Assembly: GCA_032871835.1 (NCBI GenBank)
Contig: CM065301.1
Span: 10,176,413-10,240,412, forward strand
DNA from: Dipteronia dyeriana
Taxonomy: Eukaryota; Streptophyta; Magnoliopsida; Sapindales; Sapindaceae
Direction of reading: 5' to 3'
DNA length: 64,000 bases
Numbering within the stretch: position 1 is the stretch's first letter; each line of letters begins with the position of its first letter. Under the pieces are notes generated by a model. That model was not told where the DNA came from and did no database searches. It was given only the letters and a program-made list of their open reading frames with translations. Below, piece by piece: positions 12,145 to 24,829 of this stretch. A program made the position numbers and the translations under genes.

Positions 12145-13228
12145 TGTCCTCTTTCTGATTTATTAAATCACTTCTCTTCCCTCTCTCTCTCTCTCTCTCT
12201 TCCTCTGTTCTTCTCTTCACAATTTCTCTGTGATATATATATTTTTTCCTTTTACTTCGAAAAATCAAAAACAACAGGCTTCACCGGTACGTTTCTCGTT
12301 TTGGTTTTCAATATTTATGCAGCGCGTTTTGTTATTTTTTGTTTGTTTGGTTTCAGGTGATATATATCTACATGTATAGTGCATCGATCTCGATTTGTTT
12401 GTTGTTTTGTTTTTCTGTAAATGTTTTTGAATGTCGATTTAGTGTGTTTTTGTATTTTGCTTTGGTTGCCGAGAAATTTTGAGGAAAAAATGGTGCATTA
12501 TCAAATTTTGAATCTGTTTTTTTTTTTTTTTTTTCTTTTAGAAATTCAATAGCTCTGGTTGGTTAGGGCTTGTAGTTTTGCTGGTGTCTGTTTGGTTGAA
12601 ATTGTTGCATCAGGAAATGGAAATTTTGAGATTTAAAATTTGCAATTGTGTTTCTTGCAAAATATTTTCTCGGTTATCAAACAGAGTATTAAGAAAATGA
12701 GTGGATTTGTATGGATGTTGAAGGCTTCGGTTTTTGGCTGCTGTTTCGATTTATTGTCGGAATAGTGAAAGTTTGAACATTCAATCATTCACATTTTTAG
12801 TAAGATTGATTGATAATTAAACAGAATAATTGGAAATTGAATGAACTTTGGGGGTCGGTGGTGCTTTAGTCTTTCAATATGCAAGTTATTATGTATGTAT
12901 ATGTTTTAAAATAGAGCAAATGACATCTTTTCAATTGATGCAGCAGAAAATCAGACTAGTCTTCACTAGTACGTTGAGTTTTGGTGGGATTTGAAAATTG
13001 ATGCTTGGCCGATCTAATGATTTTATCGCTTTGTCTTCATGTGCTTTGGAGACAGTGATGATGGCCATGGTGACGATGATGATGAGAAAGACAATAATGA
13101 TTATCATTTGTTTTAGGATAATCTGATCTTGAGATAATCATCTGATTCTATTCATTGTAAATAAATGCGATTTTATGCATTTTAAGCAGCAGATGGGCTG
13201 AAAAAATTGGCTGATTAGTTCTCAATTA
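12145..13228 (+). other. 5' UTR and probable leader intron of the RING E3 gene
   Basis: This stretch lies between the presumed transcription start and the first supported ATG. A donor GGTACGTTT is near 12287, and acceptors are plausible near 12942 or 13188. T-rich sequence between them fits a leader intron. No protein domain is visible. Confidence 0.45.
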
Positions 13229-14686
13229 ATGGCTATAGCTGGTCTACACAATGTTTCCGTGCTCGATTCCTCTTTCCTTAGGGAGTCTCAGTCTCAAGCA
13301 TCCAGAAGAAGAGGAGGTGATGAAAGGAGAAGCACCCGGGCATCTTCAGTCCTACAAATGTGGCGGGAGCTCGAGGATGAGCATGTGGTGAGTCACACCC
13401 ATGGGAGGGTTAGTGAGAGATTGCTGGAACAAGGTAGTGACAGGTTGATAGCTGACCTGCCAAGGGCAGAGATGTCTGACAGCCATGGTAGTGAACATGC
13501 TGGTGGATCAGAGGATGCAAGTGTTAGTGAAAACGAGGGGGGACGATGGTCCCCAAATCGATTTGGCTCACAAAATGGGCACGAGGATCCCAGCAATTTT
13601 AATTATGACCGTTCTTCTGATTTGGGAATAGTTGAAAGGGAAAGGGTGAGGCACATTTTTCGGGAATGGATGAACAGTGGTGCAGGGGAATGCACATCTA
13701 ATATTTCCCGCATGAACCACGGTCCAAGGGACGAATGGCTTGGTGAAACTGAGCAGGAGAGGGTGAGAATTATAAGAGAGTGGATGCAAATGAATAGCCA
13801 GCAAAGAGCTGCTAGTCGTGACAATAGAGAAGAACAAGCAACTGAAATGGGTGGTCAGATTGAGCAAGTTCTTGATGGGTTGGTTGTTAACCAGAATGGT
13901 CGGACTGAGCATATCCGAAGGGGTATTCGTAGGTTATGTGGCAGACAAGCTTTGCTTGATATGCTTAAGAATGCCGAGAGGGAAAGACAAAGAGAGCTTC
14001 AAGATTTGATGGGGCATCGAGCTGTATCAAATTTTGCTCATCGCAACCGCATTCAGGTGAGATGCTACAATTCATATAGATGTTGCAGTATTTTGTTATA
14101 GTTGTTGACAATATGGATATCATATTGTAGTGTATAATTGAGGCTCTGAGAATGAATGATCGTGGGCGATAGAAATATCTGTTTCATCTCTTTTTCTGGA
14201 ATTTTTGAATAAAAAATCTTTATAATTGTAATTTCCATATTATAAAAGGCGTCTTTTATTTTGAAGGGCCAAATGGCTGGCTTAAAATTTTGGTTGGCCC
14301 TTTCGCATCCATTAAACGTTACTAAATTATTTGTGGAGGGGAATTTGATCTTATATCTCTGGTACAGCGCTTGGAATTTATAATTAGGCTGGCCTTTTTC
14401 CTTGGTTTACTAATACAAACAGCTTTTGATGTTTTTCTCTCCCCTTTGGAGCCAAAAGGGCATCTGGGTTCTAGGATGAGTATATTATTCCATCTTGAAC
14501 TAGAGAGGGTTGTGTACAAACTACAGAAGATTTATTTTCCTAACTTGTGTCATCATTAATAAATTAATCGGTCACATTATCTCACTTGGGAAACTAAGTG
14601 GTTACAAAAGACAATGCAATAAATCATTGATTACAAGTGGCATAGAGTTAATTTTTTTATGGATAATTATTAGAGGCTGTAGATGC

Positions 14687-14746
<60 letters not shown>

Positions 14747-17700
14747 TCGTTTAAAGTTATTTATATATTCATTATTTCTCGTTAGTGATTATTGTTGCTT
14801 GAAATGGCCTAGTTTTCTGCTAATATCTATCTTTAACTCTGGTCTAAAGCTGTCAGTTTTCAGTGACTTTGGTGAGGACTGAGGGAATATTGACCGCTTC
14901 TCCCTCATTATTAATGTTACAGTGCTATATAAATACTTATTTATTAAGTCCTTTTTGCAGTCATTACTCAGAGGAAGGTTCTTGCGTAATGACGGAAGGG
15001 TTGAGGATGAGAGACCTGCATCGACAGCAGCTAGTGAATTAGGTTTATTGAGGCAAAAACATACAGTTTCTGGTCTGAGGTATGCAATTCTTTATCCCAT
15101 ATCAGTAACAAAGGGTTTAATGTCATCATTTCACCTAAATCGTCTGCTGCTTTATATTTAGTGAAGTTGTATTGTATTTCCTTTTCAGGTTTTGTTTTAG
15201 CTTCTTTTATTATACAAGGTTTATCATTTATGAAAGGAAATTATCTGCTGTGGAAACTTGCAGTGTTTAGTAATGACGAGTTAATTTACAAACCTTATAT
15301 TATAGTCTTCTGCTGTGCCATTTTGAGTATGGTTAGTTTAATTAGCTGATATTTGTCTGTTATTGAATTATTGCATTAATGTGTCATGATTATTGCATTA
15401 TAATGCTTCATATCGTCTGTTATTCTGTTATTTCATTAAATAGATATAAATGATGAGTTAATTTCTAAACCTAATATTATAGTCTTCTGCTGTGTCATTT
15501 TGAGTATGGTTAGTTTAATAGTTTTTATTTCTGTTATTGAATTATTGCATTAATATGTGTCATGATTATTGCATTTTAATGCTTCATATTGTCTGTTATT
15601 GTGTTATTTCATTGAATAAAGCTTAGAATTATTTTGTTGTCCGAAATTTGTGTATAACATCATCAAAACCTTTTCTTCTTATCAGGGAAGGATTTTTCTC
15701 CAGATTAAGCAGCCACCATTCTGATACCTCATCTAACGCTGACATTAACAGTAACAGAAATGAACAAATCCACACAAATAATTTACAGGAAACTGTGGAT
15801 GAATTTCATGAACAGTCTGAACTTAATGATGAAAATGCTAGCCATGGTTTATCAAATGGTATAACTGATATGGGTGTTGATATTGTTGAAAATATAAGTC
15901 TGCAAGAAACCACTGCTCGTATTGAAGAGTGGCAGGAACAAGTTTCTGAGAACGAAGTAAGAGAATGGCAAAGGTCAGCCAGTGTGGATTCGGTTGAGAG
16001 AAGATATATTACTGGACAAGGTCTGGATGAGGGCTGGCAGGATCATATGGCCAATGAATTGTCCCAAGTGGTGCGGAGTGAAGCTTCTGAACGTAGTGAT
16101 CTGGGAGAAGCTGGCGAAGAATCTTACGATCAACCTCAGCAAAGCAGTGAGGGAAGTGCAATAGATACTACAGAAAATTCAGAAGGCAACTCAATTGCAC
16201 CTGCAAATGGGCAAGAATCCACTGATCATGTAGAAAATTGGCAGGAACGAGTTTTGGAGAATGAGGAACGTGACTGGCAAGCAGCTAGTATAGAATCTAA
16301 TGAATGGAGAGATGGTACTGGAGAAGATACCGATGAACATCAGCAAGAACTTGCTGCTAATCAATGGTCACGAGGTAGAGAACACGATCATCTGCAAGAT
16401 GGTTTTCAAGGGGCCATGCAAAATTGGTTAGAAGGGCCTTCTGATCCAGAGGCTTTTCCAGTTGGAAGGGTTGATACATTTTATCTCCCTGAAGACGATA
16501 ATGTATATAGTATGGAACTCAGGGAACTCGTAAGCAGGTAATAGTTTTATCTCTGTACGACTTTGTATTTGGCACTTTTAATGGATAAATTGTAAGGAGG
16601 TTTTTTGTCCTTGTAGAAGAAGTGTGTCTACTCTACTGCGTAGTGGATTCCGTGAAAGTCTTGACCGATTGATACAATCATACGTGGTAAGGCAAAGCCA
16701 TGGTCCAGCTGACTGGGAGCTGCATGAAACATCTGCTACTGCATCAGCTGGACAAGATCTAGATCAGCAAAATGGGGAGCAGAGTGAGGGTCAAGGGGAT
16801 GCTGTTGAGAGTCCACCGCTTGCTCTACCATCACCACCAATGCCGCCTATTCAGCCGCTCTGGGACCAGGAATCACGCCATGATAGTTGGCCACCACAAG
16901 ACATGCATCATCGGTTTGGACTTGTACGAATTATTTTGATTTGATTCTATTTTTTAAACACACACCTGCTTGAAAGTGGAAAACTGATAATATCTACAAA
17001 CATATATTTGGCACATAATTGGTGCATGGTGAATTGAGGAGCGTTCTTATATGGAATAGAAGTGATTTTTAGCTGATTGAGAAAATTGCTGGATGCCAAT
17101 CTCATTAAAAGTCCAGCAGTTTACATTTTCAAACTATGAAAGTTGAAACGACAATATTTTTTTTTCCCTTCTTCTTCCCAATTAATCATATCTGGCTAAT
17201 TTGATTAGTTGGTTTTCTAATTTTGTGCTCCAATCTGTCTAGCATTTGGTTTCAGTTTGAATTGAGTCCTGTTTCTGATTTGGGTGCAGGAGTGGGAGAT
17301 CGTAAATGATTTGAGGATTGACATGGCTAGGTTGCAGCAGAGGATGAATAGCATGCAGAGGATGCTGGAAGCCTGCATGGATATGCAACTCGAGTTGCAG
17401 CGCTCAATAAGACAAGAAGTCTCTGCTGCCCTGAATCGTTCAGCTGATTCATCAGGTTTGTCTTTGATGTTGATGTTCTTTTTCTGTTTTTTGTTCTCTT
17501 TCTTGGAAACTAATACTCCAGTGCACATTCTCATGGGACAAGATACACCACCAGGCCATGTGGCCATTAGCATTGATCCAGTTTCTTAATAATTCTACCT
17601 TCCTCATGGGGACAAGATACCCCACCAAGCCTCCAACTTCTATTTGTTTGATATGACGAACGGAAGTTCTTTTGGAGGTTTTATCAAACCAAATCAGTTT

Positions 17701-18208
17701 GCTTTCTTGTTGAAAGACTTTGCATATATGAAATTGTCTTTCAAAGTTAATTATATTTATATGTACAAAAGCATTTTACGTTTACTATTTACAAAAGAGA
17801 ATCCCTGAATCCGATACACACCATTGTTTAAGAATGATCTCACGTTGATAGTTGTGGCATAATACCTCTTCCTTTCTTGCAGCGTTATGTGAAGACAGTG
17901 TGCCAAAAGATGGATCTCAGTGGGATTACGTGAGGAAGGGAGTTTGCTGTGTATGTTTTGATAGCAATATCGATACCTTGCTGTACAGGTAAGTTTCAGC
18001 ACAATTATTTTGATATTTTGATGCATCCAAGGGCAGGCAGATAATGTAAATACGTGATTTTCTTTATCCTTGAATGCTTTTCTTTTACAGGTGTGGGCAC
18101 ATGTGCACATGTTCAAAATGTGCTAATGAGTTGGTCCAAAACGGAGGAAAGTGTCCAATGTGTCGGGCGCCAGTAGTCGAGGTGATCCGTGCTTATTCTA
18201 TACTATGA
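13229..18208 (+). CDS. RING-HC E3 ubiquitin-protein ligase, 831 aa, seven coding exons
   Basis: Exons: 13229-14056, 14961-15079, 15686-16537, 16617-16923, 17290-17455, 17883-17988, 18091-18208. All have GT-AG borders and phases that close into one frame. The long N-terminal part is acidic, polar and rich in REWM/EWQERV-type repeats, probably disordered. Residues about 703-757 form a coiled coil. A C-terminal RING-HC finger has C779/C782, C794/H796, C800/C803 and C814/C817, followed by [14 protein letters not shown] proteins transfer ubiquitin from an E2 to substrates; the substrate here is unknown. The layout matches a conserved plant family of large proteins with a C-terminal RING (from memory, At5g04460-like). 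The start begins MAIAGLHNV, as I recall for the family. No breaks were seen. Confidence 0.93.
14691..14742. repeat. (GA)n microsatellite in RING gene intron 1
   Basis: About 26 uninterrupted GA units lie between coding exons 1 and 2. Confidence 0.95.
15263..15622. repeat. ~180-bp tandem duplication in RING gene intron 2
   Basis: Two adjacent copies, about 15263-15443 and 15444-15622, both contain GAGTTAATTT, TATTATAGTCTTCTGCTGTG, TTTTGAGTATGGTTAGTTTA, GAATTATTGCATTAAT and GCTTCATAT. It lies wholly within the intron, so the protein is unaffected. Confidence 0.85.
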
Positions 18209-20159
18209 ATGGGACAACAATACAATAAAAAAGAAAAGAAACAAAGTTGAATTAACCAAATATAGATTCTTCATCAGTTTTTGCTCCTGGACCCATCCAG
18301 GTACTTTTTTCTTTTTCTTTTTGGATTTCCTTTTTTTTTTTTTTTTGGGTTCTTGCCTTGGATATATGATACAAAATTTGAGTGTATGATGTTAAAACAG
18401 ATGATGCCTTTGATTCATTATTCAGATCTGAATAAAATTGAGTGGAAATATCTTCTGTTTATGATTTTTTTAGGCGATCTTTCTCAGATGATAATATCAT
18501 GTATCATTTCCCTTTTTACCATCTAGATAATATTGATTTGTAGCAACGGATTCACAGTAATTGTTTTGAGTGATCATATTGCTCTTGCAAAGATTGATTT
18601 TTCTTGGCACAGATTTCAGCTGGGATTCATGAATTGAGTTATCTATTTGTAACTAATAATTTTAGATTTAACAGTATTAATCTTTGAATTATAATTATTG
18701 TTTTTATGAGATTATACTCCTGTAATATCAATTCCCTATCGGACGGATCAGGTAAGAGTTTATCCGCGTGTCAGTCATAGAATGGGATCATGTTCCAAGG
18801 TCCCTACAAGGCTACAATGGTTTCGGATTCAGTCACAATCTGAGTTTTAGTTTAGCTTTTGTTAATCTAATCACATTTAAGTATAAAAAATTTAGATAGT
18901 CAAGATTTTTTTTTTCCTTCTACGCTCGCGTACCCTTAGAAAAATCAAAATAGAACTCAAATCAGAATTAGATTTGCCTTCCCGTTTCATATTTTGCATA
19001 TTTGCATACCGGACAATGATGAAAATGAATTCAGAGAGCGGACTGCAGGTGTGTAAATGAATCCAATTTAGAAAAACCATACAATTTCTAACAAACTTAA
19101 AACACTGTTAGAACTATGAATATCACTATTCTAAATTAGTAGTAATAGGAAACCTAAAGTTTATGTGATTATTCTTATTTCCTTTGCTTTGTTTTTTGGG
19201 TTACAGATACAAATATATATCAAGTAAAATTTGAAATAAATACATGAAACTAACAAACATCCCCTACTGTGTAGTCAGTCCGTTGATCTTTGAACATCAA
19301 CCATCATTAGATCTCCCCTAAAATTGTTGTTAATATCTAAAAAAGAAATAGGTTAGTTAAAAAAATAAAAATAATGCTTGAAACTCCATTGGTGGTGGAG
19401 AATGGAGATCCTCCAAGATCTTCTTTGGGACATTCCAATGATCTCCTCCCGTCATGGGGGAGGAGATCCGTTATTCATCATCAGTGAACTCTACCACTGA
19501 TGACTCGATGCAAAGATTTTGTACCTGGGGTTGAACTATAATTATGGAAACTTATAAATATGATATTATTTAGGGTCACTATAAAATTGTTTATTTTGCT
19601 TAATTAGCTATAAAAACCAAAATGCCTAAGGTTAAAGTTAACGTATTACCTTTTACGGAATGGGGTATTTGTGTTAGTTTTAGGCATTTCTTTAAAATTT
19701 TACTGGATTCAATAAACTCTTATGTTTGTGTAATTGACTTCTTCTTTTTTTTTTTAATTTTTTTTTTTAATTTGTTATTATTATTTTCTTTTATGCTTTT
19801 TGTCCAGAACCATGCACTTCAAAAGGATGGCTGAATATTTGATCAGCTGAAGATTAGCATAGAAGTGGGGTCTCCCTAGGCCATGAGGCCCATGAGGCCC
19901 ATCACATTCTCTAGAAAATTTCCATTATATTATGCAACATGTTCAGTAATAGAGGTCCTAATTATTAGTTTTGTCAAGCAATTGTATTGGGCTTTCCGGA
20001 GATTGCTTTAGGACGTTCTCTAAGGATAATCACTGCTTATTATTATTTTTAAAAATATCTGATACGTACTAATTAATCGGATCAAGATCTGTGATCAACA
20101 GATGACTTGCAACATGATTAAATGTGAGGGCTGATATTGATCATCCCTATTATGGTTGA
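18209..20159. other. 3' region of the RING gene and intergenic DNA
   Basis: The first few hundred bases probably hold the 3' UTR. At about 19385-19500 is a GC-richer GGAG-rich module (GGAGATCCTCC, GATCTCCTCCC) resembling those at 25085-25275, 43465-43580 and 52860-52990. No gene is supported. Confidence 0.5.
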
Positions 20160-20980
20160 TTGGAGGCAAAATGGACCTGGGCTGACAGGTCTAGCCCAAT
20201 CGGCCTGATCCAAAATCAGTCCAGGCTGAGGGCTGAGGCCTACATACAAAGCAGGCCATACCCGGCCGCATGGGTGAGGCCTGCAGGTCTCACAGGCGGG
20301 CCTGTGACTAACGGCCGGCTTGCGGGTCGGTCGTGGCCAACGGCCACTTTATAAATTATTTTTTCAAAAAAATATTGGCCTACCTTTTATTCGGCCTTGT
20401 TTCCAACGACTGCTGTTAAAAAAAAAAAAAAAAAAAATCTTTAAAGTTATCAGTTTAACCTCAATTCAATTTATATATAAATACCACCTCCAATTAAGTT
20501 TTTTATTTTCACAACTCCCTCTACACTATACTCTCTAATATCTAATTTCTCATTTTCTCTCATTCTATCTCTCCTTCTCTCTTCATTTCATTCTATCTAC
20601 TCTAACTCTCTGTACTCTCTACACTCTAATACCCTATAATATTAATCTCTAATTATCTATAATAGTATAATATCTAATCTCTCAATCTCTAGTCTCTACT
20701 ATCCACCAAGGCACCAAAAACACCATTTCTGCAGTAATTACAAATTACAACCAAAGGTAATTTCTTATTTAATCTATTTCTTACATTTTATCCCACTACT
20801 CGTTAGACTAAAATAAATTTGTAACATAAAATAAAATAAAAAATAAATTTTAAACTTAAAAATTAAGATACATAAGTTAAAATAAGAAATAAATTTTAAA
20901 TTTAAAATATTAAAAGATAAATAATTTTTTAAGTAAAATAAATAAATAAAATAAGATTTTTTTTTTAAAAAAAACAGTCG

Positions 20981-21015
<35 letters not shown>

Positions 21016-21240
21016 GAATTGAAAAATAAAATAAAAAATGAATAGCATACTTAGACTCGCAGACCGCTGCCAGTAGGGCATGGTATGGCTGTACTTCCAG
21101 GTCAGACCAGGCTGCCCCAAACCTTAACAGACCGGGCCTGACCCAACCTGTTTCATCCCCAGGCCTTTTTATGTCCGACCTGGTAAAGGCACGGCACCCC
21201 TTTACCGGACCGACCTGTCTTACATCTTCATATGGTTGAA
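20160..21240. repeat. hAT-like or unclassified repeat with GC-rich flanks and AT-rich core
   Basis: Both flanks (about 20160-20345 and 21050-21230) are unusually GC-rich, with GGCC/ACCGG and CAGGTC/GACCTG motifs in opposite orientations. The core is AT-rich with poly-A and (TA)n. This resembles non-autonomous hAT elements with biased subterminal repeats, but I could not fix the ends or a target duplication. Confidence 0.4.
20981..21012. repeat. (TA)n microsatellite
   Basis: An uninterrupted TA run of about 15 units. Confidence 0.9.
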
Positions 21241-22036
21241 TAAAAACTATTAAGAATGTGTTTAAAAATAAAAATAAAAATAAAAACAATTATTAACTTG
21301 TTTATATTCATCATCTTTTTCTGTACTGCGAAAGAGAATAATTAACCCTCCATTTTTTTCGGCTTATAAATACACAGTTCCGTGAGTGTTCAGTGACACT
21401 AACCTGATAGTACAGTCATCTACTATTCTACTCTCTTGATCATAAAGTTAAAGTTTCAAGCTAATTATCTACTATTCTACTTTCTTGATCATGTAGTCAA
21501 AAGTATCAACCTGAGATTAAACAATACACACCCAGTCCAGAAACTCCCACCATTGAACATATGCATGCTTCATTAAGTATCCTATAATTGAATAAACAAC
21601 ACTTTAAATTTTATCAAACAAGATGTGTTTCATTTCATTACGTAATACAACACTGCAACTATATAAAAGTAGTCTCCGAAGAACAAGAAAGGGCCAAAAT
21701 ATTATATATATATCAGACAAAATCCACAAACATAAAATCAAATGTTCATAATAAATTATAATACACCTATAACATAGAACAACACATGTATACATGCCCG
21801 CCCAATAATATATATTTTTTCCCATAAAAACTATAGTAGTATTGCCAAAAAACTGAAAAAGTGAAACTAACAACTATTACAAGTCAAGACGGCTCTTTGA
21901 ATAAGTATATATATAAATCAAAATGCAAAGGGCAACATCTAATAAAACACCCAAAAATTAAATAAACAACAAAACCAAATTAAGAACAGAAGTATCTAAA
22001 CAAATTAGAAACTCCTAAAAAAGTTGGCAAGAGAAG
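21241..22036. other. Intergenic DNA and 3' region of the H2B gene
   Basis: A near-repeat of ATCTACTATTCTACT(C/T)TCTTGATCAT appears at about 21418 and 21466. The end next to 22036 should contain the minus-strand H2B 3' UTR. No other gene is supported. Confidence 0.5.
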
Positions 22037-22726
22037 TCAGGATTTGGATTTGTTTAGTTGATAGGACATGTAATTAGTGACAGCTTTAGTTCCCTCAGCA
22101 ACAGCATGCTTTGCAATCTCTCCAGGCAAAACCAGCTTGACTGCTCCTTGAATCTCCCTTGAAGACAGAGTGGTTCGCTTATGGTATTTGGAAAGCAAAG
22201 TGGCCTCGCTCGCAATCCTCTCGAACATGTCGCTCAGCAGATTGTTTATCACCGTCATTGCCTTTGAAGATATCGTCATCCCTGGATGCACCTCCTTCAA
22301 AACCCTAAACACATATATCTTGTACCCTTCACCACCCATTTCATTTCCTCTACTTCCTCTTTTTATCTTCTTCTTTTTCTTCTCTCTCTCTGTTCCTTTT
22401 TGGGTTTCCATGGACTCATGCTCTGGCTGTTTTCTTTTTGTGGGTGTTGGTGATTCTGGTTCCAGAGAAATATCAGAAGGCTCTTGCTTTTGCTCGTCCT
22501 CTGGCACTGGCTCTTCTACTTGAACTTGAACTGATTCTACTTGTTCTTGTTCTTTGCCTTCAGTGGTGATATTGGTCATCAATGGCGGTTCTTCTTCTTT
22601 TTCTTCTTCTTGAGTACTAGTACTCACTTTGTCTCCTTTGTTATTGGTTTGAACTAAAGAGACCTCAACGGTTTCTTGTACAAATTTTCTACTCACAACC
22701 ACCTTCGCCAAACGCTTGGGAGGCAT
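22037..22726 (-). CDS. H2B.S: Histone H2B variant, H2B.S/H2B.8 type, 229 aa
   Basis: Single exon. The start is the ATG beginning [11 protein letters not shown]; in-frame upstream codons reach only a GTG. Residues 1-133 are a long, charged, low-complexity tail ending in a lysine run ([12 protein letters not shown]). Residues 134-229 are the H2B histone fold: [16 protein letters not shown], then [48 protein letters not shown]. Canonical plant H2B is about 145 aa with a short tail. The length, VQETVEV-type start and extended disordered tail match the seed-plant variant H2B.S, known in Arabidopsis as H2B.8 and reported to be seed- and sperm-enriched and to condense chromatin through its disordered region. 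The usual lysine in AVTK(F/Y) is asparagine (AVTNYMS). Expression here is inferred from promoter motifs only. Confidence 0.93.
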   Translation of the reverse strand: MPPKRLAKVVVSRKFVQETVEVSLVQTNNKGDKVSTSTQEEEKEEEPPLMTNITTEGKEQEQVESVQVQVEEPVPEDEQKQEPSDISLEPESPTPTKRKQPEHESMETQKGTEREKKKKKIKRGSRGNEMGGEGYKIYVFRVLKEVHPGMTISSKAMTVINNLLSDMFERIASEATLLSKYHKRTTLSSREIQGAVKLVLPGEIAKHAVAEGTKAVTNYMSYQLNKSKS

Positions 22727-22819
22727 TTTGCTTTCTTCTCTCAAATGTGTCGTTGGTGCAATCCGCTCACACACTGAAAATGTTTTTCAAAGTAGATAAT
22801 GATAATTTTTATTTTTTGG

Positions 22820-22906
22820 AATATATAACTGTCCATGTAAGTCTGGACGATGACACGTGCGACACACGTGTTAAATTGCTTTTAGAATTGAGAGGCGACG
22901 TGGGGT
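22820..22906 (-). promoter_or_regulatory. H2B.S promoter: TATA box and three ACGT elements
   Basis: On the minus strand a TATATATT-type TATA box (22820-22830) lies ~95 bases before the ATG. Just upstream are ACACGTGC-type (22853-22860), ACACGTGT (22864-22871) and a GACGTGG core (about 22898-22905). Clustered ACGT/G-box elements are the binding sites of ABA-responsive bZIP factors, consistent with seed expression. Confidence 0.65.
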
Positions 22907-23404
22907 AAAAGTAATTAAGGTGATATGGTTTCAAGACACCAGTGAAATTTCTAGTATGTTATATGTATTTGTTCTGCATTTTTGCTTGAGAGTTGAGCCA
23001 TGCACATATATATCTGACAATTTTTTTAAAATCAAAAATCAAAAATGTGACATTAGACAAACGAACGTTCATGAAGCAAAATGTCTTGGAAGAGATAAAT
23101 ATAAATAGAATGAAAATACATATTACACTTTAATTTATTTATCTACCAACTTTTTTTTAAAAAAAAAATCTGTACTAATGTTTTTAAAATACACTTAACT
23201 GGTGCTGGGTGATCAATTGCAAAAATAAATTATCTCCAAAAAATTTCTTAATTTATATGAATTATGAGTAATTTACAGAGTATAGTATTCAAGTGCATCT
23301 TGCTTAAAAATAATACAATTTATAAATTAATACTTGAAAAATTAATAATCTCTTTTATATAAATTTTTTTGACAGCCTCAACTCATGTCAATGAGATAAA
23401 TTGA
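22907..23404. other. AT-rich intergenic sequence
   Basis: No gene or bounded repeat is visible. Confidence 0.5.
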
Positions 23405-23531
23405 CTAGATGAGGTTGATTTGATGGTAAACACATCACGCTTGCACCATAAGGTTATGAGTTCGAGTCCTCCTCTCTCTATTTTTTTTCTTTCGAATTTA
23501 TATAATAGTGTAATACTTTAAAAAAAAAATT
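23405..23531 (+). mobile_element. tRNA-derived SINE
   Basis: It has A-box-like sequence (TTGATTTGATGGTAAAC), a B-box (GTTATGAGTTCGAGTCCTCC, 23454-23473) and a 3' end of AATAGTGTAATACTTT followed by poly-A. The 3' tail is nearly identical to that of the copy at 53345-53466, so both are one SINE family. It is not a functional tRNA because the cloverleaf arms do not pair. Confidence 0.7.
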
Positions 23532-23700
23532 CAATACAATTTTAAAATTTCATTATAATAATATTTGGTCTCACTTATTAATCTGTTAGAAAGTACATGT
23601 AACATTGAGTCATTGAGTATGATGTTCTTTTTAAATATGAATCCAGGGTTGCTTATATTATCTTAAATTCAAGTCTAGATTGGTTTCATATCTTTTTTTT

Positions 23701-24639
23701 AAGGGATATAATCATTTCCCCCTTAATTTGACATATTAGACACCCCCCTAAAAATCAAAATATTAGACACTTTACCTCCCTTAGTTTCAGTAATGGTCAT
23801 TCTCCCCCTAAATAACCAAAATATTAGACATTTTACCCCCCAACCATTAAGAATTCTGTTAGTCAAATACTTTGACCATTAACAAAATCAATTAAATGAC
23901 CTTAATACCCTTGGACACATGAGTTATGCCCTTTAATGATATAACTAATTGTTTTTAAAGAAAAAATAGAAATAAAACAATAAAAACTAATAAAAGTATT
24001 TTCAAAAAACACGTTTGAAAATAAAAAATAAAAAATAAAAAATTAGCAACAAAAAATTCAATAATTTAAAAAAACAATTCAATATTTCAAAATAAAATTT
24101 AATATTGTTTTAATTGTTTTACAATTATATTCTTTTATTCTTTTATTATTCTTTATATTAATATTTTTAAATAAATTTTTTATTTTTACATTTCATTCTT
24201 TATATTATTGTTTTTTAATTAATTTCAATTTTAACATTTAATTCATTTATTAATTTTTGTTTAAATAAATTTTTAAAAAATTTATTTTCAATTCTGTTTA
24301 TTTATAATACTTTTATTAGATTTTATTGTTTTATTTCCGATTTTTTTCCATTAAAAACAATTAGTGTTATCATTAGAGGGCATAACTCATGTGTTTAAGA
24401 GTATTAAGATCATTTTATTGATTTTTTAATGGTCATAGTATTTGACTAACAGAATTCATAACGGTTAAGGGCAAAATTTTTAATATTTTGGTTTTCAAAA
24501 AGGAGAATGACCATTATTGAAACTAGAAAGGGTAAAGTGTCTAATATGTTAGTTTTTAGAGGGAAGAATGATCATTTCTAAAATTAGAGGGGTAAAAATG
24601 TCTAATATATCAAACTACGTTGGGAAATGATTATGTCCC
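23701..24639. mobile_element. Foldback element with ~290-bp TIRs (MULE-type MITE)
   Basis: The left end AAGGGATATAATCATTTCCC and right end GGGAAATGATTATGTCCCTT are inverted copies, and the match continues for about 290 bases through TTAGACACTTTACC, GGTCATTCTCC, AATATTTTGG, GACTAACAGAATT and GGGCATAACTCATGTG. The AT-rich loop of about 350 bases has no coding capacity. Flanks are T-rich, so the target duplication cannot be read. Confidence 0.85.
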
Positions 24640-24829
24640 TTTTTTTAATGCACTTAAAAGTTATGGGTGGTATTGCTTTAAGAAATTATATAGCCTCATG
24701 AATGCTTTGAGTGTTTCCTATAGTGTGTATCAGATTCTAAAGTTTATTGTATCATCATCAACTTTGTCATCAAGAAGATTTAGATCGACACTAACAATGA
24801 TCAGTTGTCAATATATTCATAAATTATAA

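Noticed and set aside
13568..13912. 114-codon minus-strand frame
   Set aside because: It lies antisense to RING exon 1, which has clear conserved coding on the plus strand.
22170..22523. 117-codon plus-strand frame
   Set aside because: It is antisense to the H2B gene and has no domain.
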